The translations under genes were made by a program, and so were the position numbers. Shown one piece after another: positions 32,080 to 33,765 of a stretch of DNA of 33,765 nucleotides. Source of the DNA: Chloroflexota bacterium (GTDB lineage: Bacteria > Chloroflexota > Anaerolineae > J036 > Brachytrichaceae); assembly GCA_017743375.1 (NCBI GenBank), contig JAGHYX010000010.1, positions 1-33,765 of the forward strand. The letters are read 5' to 3'. A model generated the notes under the pieces. It saw nothing but the letters and a program-made list of their open reading frames with translations, did no database searches and was not told the DNA's origin. Each line of letters opens with the position of its first letter. Position 1 is the first letter of the stretch.

Positions 32080-32875
32080 CGACGATCTCAGTCCCCAAGC
32101 GCTCGCCGTGCAAGGCCGCGCGCACATTACCGCTGGTCAGGCCGGAGAAGATGCGCACGGTGACCGTTGGATGCGCCATCACCAGGGTCAGCATGTCGCG
32201 CACCTTCGCGGCCATGCCGCCGGTGACGTCGGCCCCGCGCGCGCCGCCCACCCCCGCGCGCAGTCCATCCCATTCGCGCGGCGTGATGCGCTGGATGACT
32301 GCGTCCTGCCCTTCCGTTGGCGGAAAGCGCGCATAGACGCCCTCCGTCTCGCCGGCCAGCAGCACGTGGGTCACCGGCAGCTCCCGCGCCAAATACGCGA
32401 ATACCTCTTCCGTAGAGATGATCGTGCCGCCGCGGACGGTATCAAAGGCCACGTCGCCCATCACCAGCGGCAACAACCCACTGTCCAGCGCAGCGCGGAT
32501 CGGCGCCGTATCTAGATAGACCAGCCGGCCGTCCTGACAACGCGCGCTGGCCGAAGGGCAGAAGCTGATCACCGGCAGGCCGGCGTCGTGCAGCGCGTCG
32601 GCCACGATCCGGTTCAGGCGCGCGGCGGCCACGCTCACCTCGGCGAACCCTCGCCAGCCGGTTGCGTCGCGCACGCCGGCGCGCGTGCTGTAGCGTTGGG
32701 CCGCCGCGTGGCCGAAGGAGCCACTGCCGTGGCCGACCAGGAGCTTTGCTTGCGCCTCTCTCGCCGACCACCATGCCCCAATCTCCTCCGCCAGCCGTCG
32801 GATGACATCCATGCGCGGCGTGTTCTCGCGCGTCTTGTCGGTGATCAGCGAACCGCCGAGCTTCAACAGGAACAT
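32039..32875 (-). CDS. ipk: Isopentenyl phosphate kinase
   Basis: From ATG 32875 (a GTG at 32878 is also in frame) the product has 278 residues of the amino acid kinase fold. KLGGSLITDK (5-14) and GHGSGSFGH (48-56) are characteristic. H56 aligns with the histidine that distinguishes isopentenyl phosphate kinases from carbamate and acetylglutamate kinases. GDVAFD, LAGETEGVYA and TGGMAAKV complete the nucleotide and phosphate sites. The enzyme makes IPP from isopentenyl phosphate in the alternative mevalonate pathway, established in archaea and reported for Roseiflexus of the Chloroflexota. No other isoprenoid gene is in the window. The start is preceded by TACAAT twelve bases upstream. Confidence 0.9.
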   Translation of the reverse strand: MFLLKLGGSLITDKTRENTPRMDVIRRLAEEIGAWWSAREAQAKLLVGHGSGSFGHAAAQRYSTRAGVRDATGWRGFAEVSVAAARLNRIVADALHDAGLPVISFCPSASARCQDGRLVYLDTAPIRAALDSGLLPLVMGDVAFDTVRGGTIISTEEVFAYLARELPVTHVLLAGETEGVYARFPPTEGQDAVIQRITPREWDGLRAGVGGARGADVTGGMAAKVRDMLTLVMAHPTVTVRIFSGLTSGNVRAALHGERLGTEIVATDDARLIGPVAI

Positions 32876-32887
32876 CACAACGCGAGG

Positions 32888-32893
32888 ATTGTA
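32888..32893 (-). promoter_or_regulatory. TACAAT -10-like element of the isopentenyl phosphate kinase gene
   Basis: On the minus strand TACAAT (32893-32888) lies 12 bases before ATG 32875. It lies back to back with the TATAAT of the divergent methyltransferase gene 19 bases away. Confidence 0.45.
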
Positions 32894-32911
32894 TCAACCG
32901 ACATGGGTTCA

Positions 32912-32917
32912 TATAAT
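32912..32917 (+). promoter_or_regulatory. TATAAT -10 element of the methyltransferase gene
   Basis: A perfect TATAAT ends seven bases before ATG 32925, so transcription is expected to start at or beside the start codon. There is no ribosome binding site. Confidence 0.5.
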
Positions 32918-32924
32918 CCCGACG

Positions 32925-33765
32925 ATGCCTGCCGCAACCACCCTGCGCGCCGACCCGCACAAAGACTACCTGGACGCCTTCCTACGCTGCTACTGGTTTG
33001 CGCCGCCGGTGGCGCTCTGGCGCGCCATCGAAGCCAAAGCGCTGAGCGCGCTGGCATTCCCATCCCCGCTGCTGGATTTCGGCTGTGGCGATGGCCTGTT
33101 CACCCAGGCCCTGTTCGGCCAGGCCGACGGCCTATACGGCTGCGACATCGCGCCGCGCGAGCTGCCATCGGCACGCGACAGCGGCGTCTATCGCCATGGC
33201 GTGCAGTTCGCCGACGGCCATCATCTCCCCTACCGCGATGGCGCCTTCGGGACGGTATACAGCAACTCCGTGATCGAGCACATCCCGGATCCGCAAAACG
33301 TGCTGCCCGAGCTGGCCCGCGTGCTGCGCCCCGGCGGGCTGTTGGTGCTGACCGTCCCCAGCGATCACTTTCGCCGGCTGCTCGACGGCGTGGCGCGCGC
33401 CGCGGATAAACAGGCTGCGGAGCGCTATGCGCGCAGCGTAGACGCGCTGCTGGCGCATTACCACTATCACACCGCCGACGAATGGCGCGTGCTGCTGGCC
33501 GGCGTCGGCGTCAAGCTGACGTATGTCGGCTATTACGTCGCGCCAGAGGCGGTGCGCGCATGGGATCGCATGAACCGGCAGTTCGGCATCGGGCGGCGCT
33601 CGCTATTTAACCTGCTTGTCTCGCCGCGCTTGCGCCGGCTGGGCTACCAGAAGGTCATGGCGCGCGCGGTACATCGCTACCTCTTGCCGAGGCTGCGTCC
33701 CTACTACGACGCGCCGGCCCGCGATCAAGGTGGCGGGATGCTGGTGGTGGGGGAGAAGTTGCGCT
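32925..33765 (+). CDS. SAM-dependent class I methyltransferase (partial, runs off right edge)
   Basis: The frame from ATG 32925 is open for 280 codons to the window end, so the C-terminus is missing, although most of the protein is present. Motif I of the SAM-binding Rossmann fold is LLDFGCGDGLFT (D51-FGCGDG). The acidic end of the second strand appears as YGCDIAP. Then come ADGHHLPYRDGAFGTVYSNSVIEHI, split across motifs II/III, and the LARVLRPGGLLVLTVPS strand. This is a Methyltransf_11-type domain, common in lipid, glycan or small-molecule methylation. The substrate is unknown. Position next to an isoprenoid kinase gene could hint at a lipid substrate, but the genes are divergent and this is weak. 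Confidence 0.88.
   Translation, partial: MPAATTLRADPHKDYLDAFLRCYWFAPPVALWRAIEAKALSALAFPSPLLDFGCGDGLFTQALFGQADGLYGCDIAPRELPSARDSGVYRHGVQFADGHHLPYRDGAFGTVYSNSVIEHIPDPQNVLPELARVLRPGGLLVLTVPSDHFRRLLDGVARAADKQAAERYARSVDALLAHYHYHTADEWRVLLAGVGVKLTYVGYYVAPEAVRAWDRMNRQFGIGRRSLFNLLVSPRLRRLGYQKVMARAVHRYLLPRLRPYYDAPARDQGGGMLVVGEKLR

Overview
The window comes from a GC-rich bacterial chromosome, most probably a member of the Chloroflexota. Four things point there. It carries an isopentenyl phosphate kinase, known mainly from archaea and Chloroflexota. The solute-binding lipoprotein has a Val/Glu-rich spacer behind its lipobox that is common in that phylum. It uses the two-subunit form of glycine decarboxylase. 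Several genes have a -10 hexamer directly in front of the start codon, the layout of leaderless transcripts. The phylum assignment is an inference from gene content; no rRNA gene is present.

Layout, left to right. (1) 1-1244 (-): partial O-antigen-ligase-like polytopic membrane protein. (2) 1531-7131 (+): gcvH, gcvPA, a Gfo/Idh/MocA oxidoreductase, a BtuF-like protein without signal peptide, a TctA/DUF112-like membrane protein and a small conserved unknown. (3) 7252-12096 (+): a CPBP membrane protease, then a tightly coupled trio: a truncated Uma2-like ORF, a molybdopterin-binding subunit of the xanthine dehydrogenase family and an amidase. (4) 12201-14655: a DUF3592 protein (-), tRNA-Glu(CTC), a double-domain universal stress protein and an RRM RNA-binding protein (-) with a long structured leader. 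(5) 14891-18592: a beta-propeller lipoprotein, miaB and tRNA-Arg(CCG) (-). (6) 18829-26968: a peptide/nickel-type ABC transporter operon: promoter, binding protein, double hairpin, two permeases, two Uma2 nucleases, two ATPases. (7) 26984-33765: UDP-GlcNAc 2-epimerase, a hairpin-forming AATACG repeat, a type II pantothenate kinase-like protein, a KDG-kinase-like sugar kinase (-), a six-repeat TolB-like propeller protein, a membrane-anchored FHA protein, isopentenyl phosphate kinase (-) and a partial SAM methyltransferase.

The strongest unusual signal is the transporter's binding protein (18959-20962). Its two family-5 halves are in reversed order: after the lipoprotein signal and spacer comes the half that normally ends the protein, followed by the half that normally begins it. 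The C-terminus stops exactly where the N-terminal half would continue. This is a circular permutation with the cut between the two halves. The same operon is unusual in two further ways: a terminator-like double hairpin lies between binding protein and permeases, and two paralogous Uma2 nuclease genes sit between the permease and ATPase genes.

A second recurring signal is a TAnnnT-type hexamer 6-14 nt upstream of at least seven start codons that mostly lack a Shine-Dalgarno sequence. Genes with good Shine-Dalgarno sequences (usp, RRM gene, binding protein) occur beside them, so both initiation modes appear to be used.
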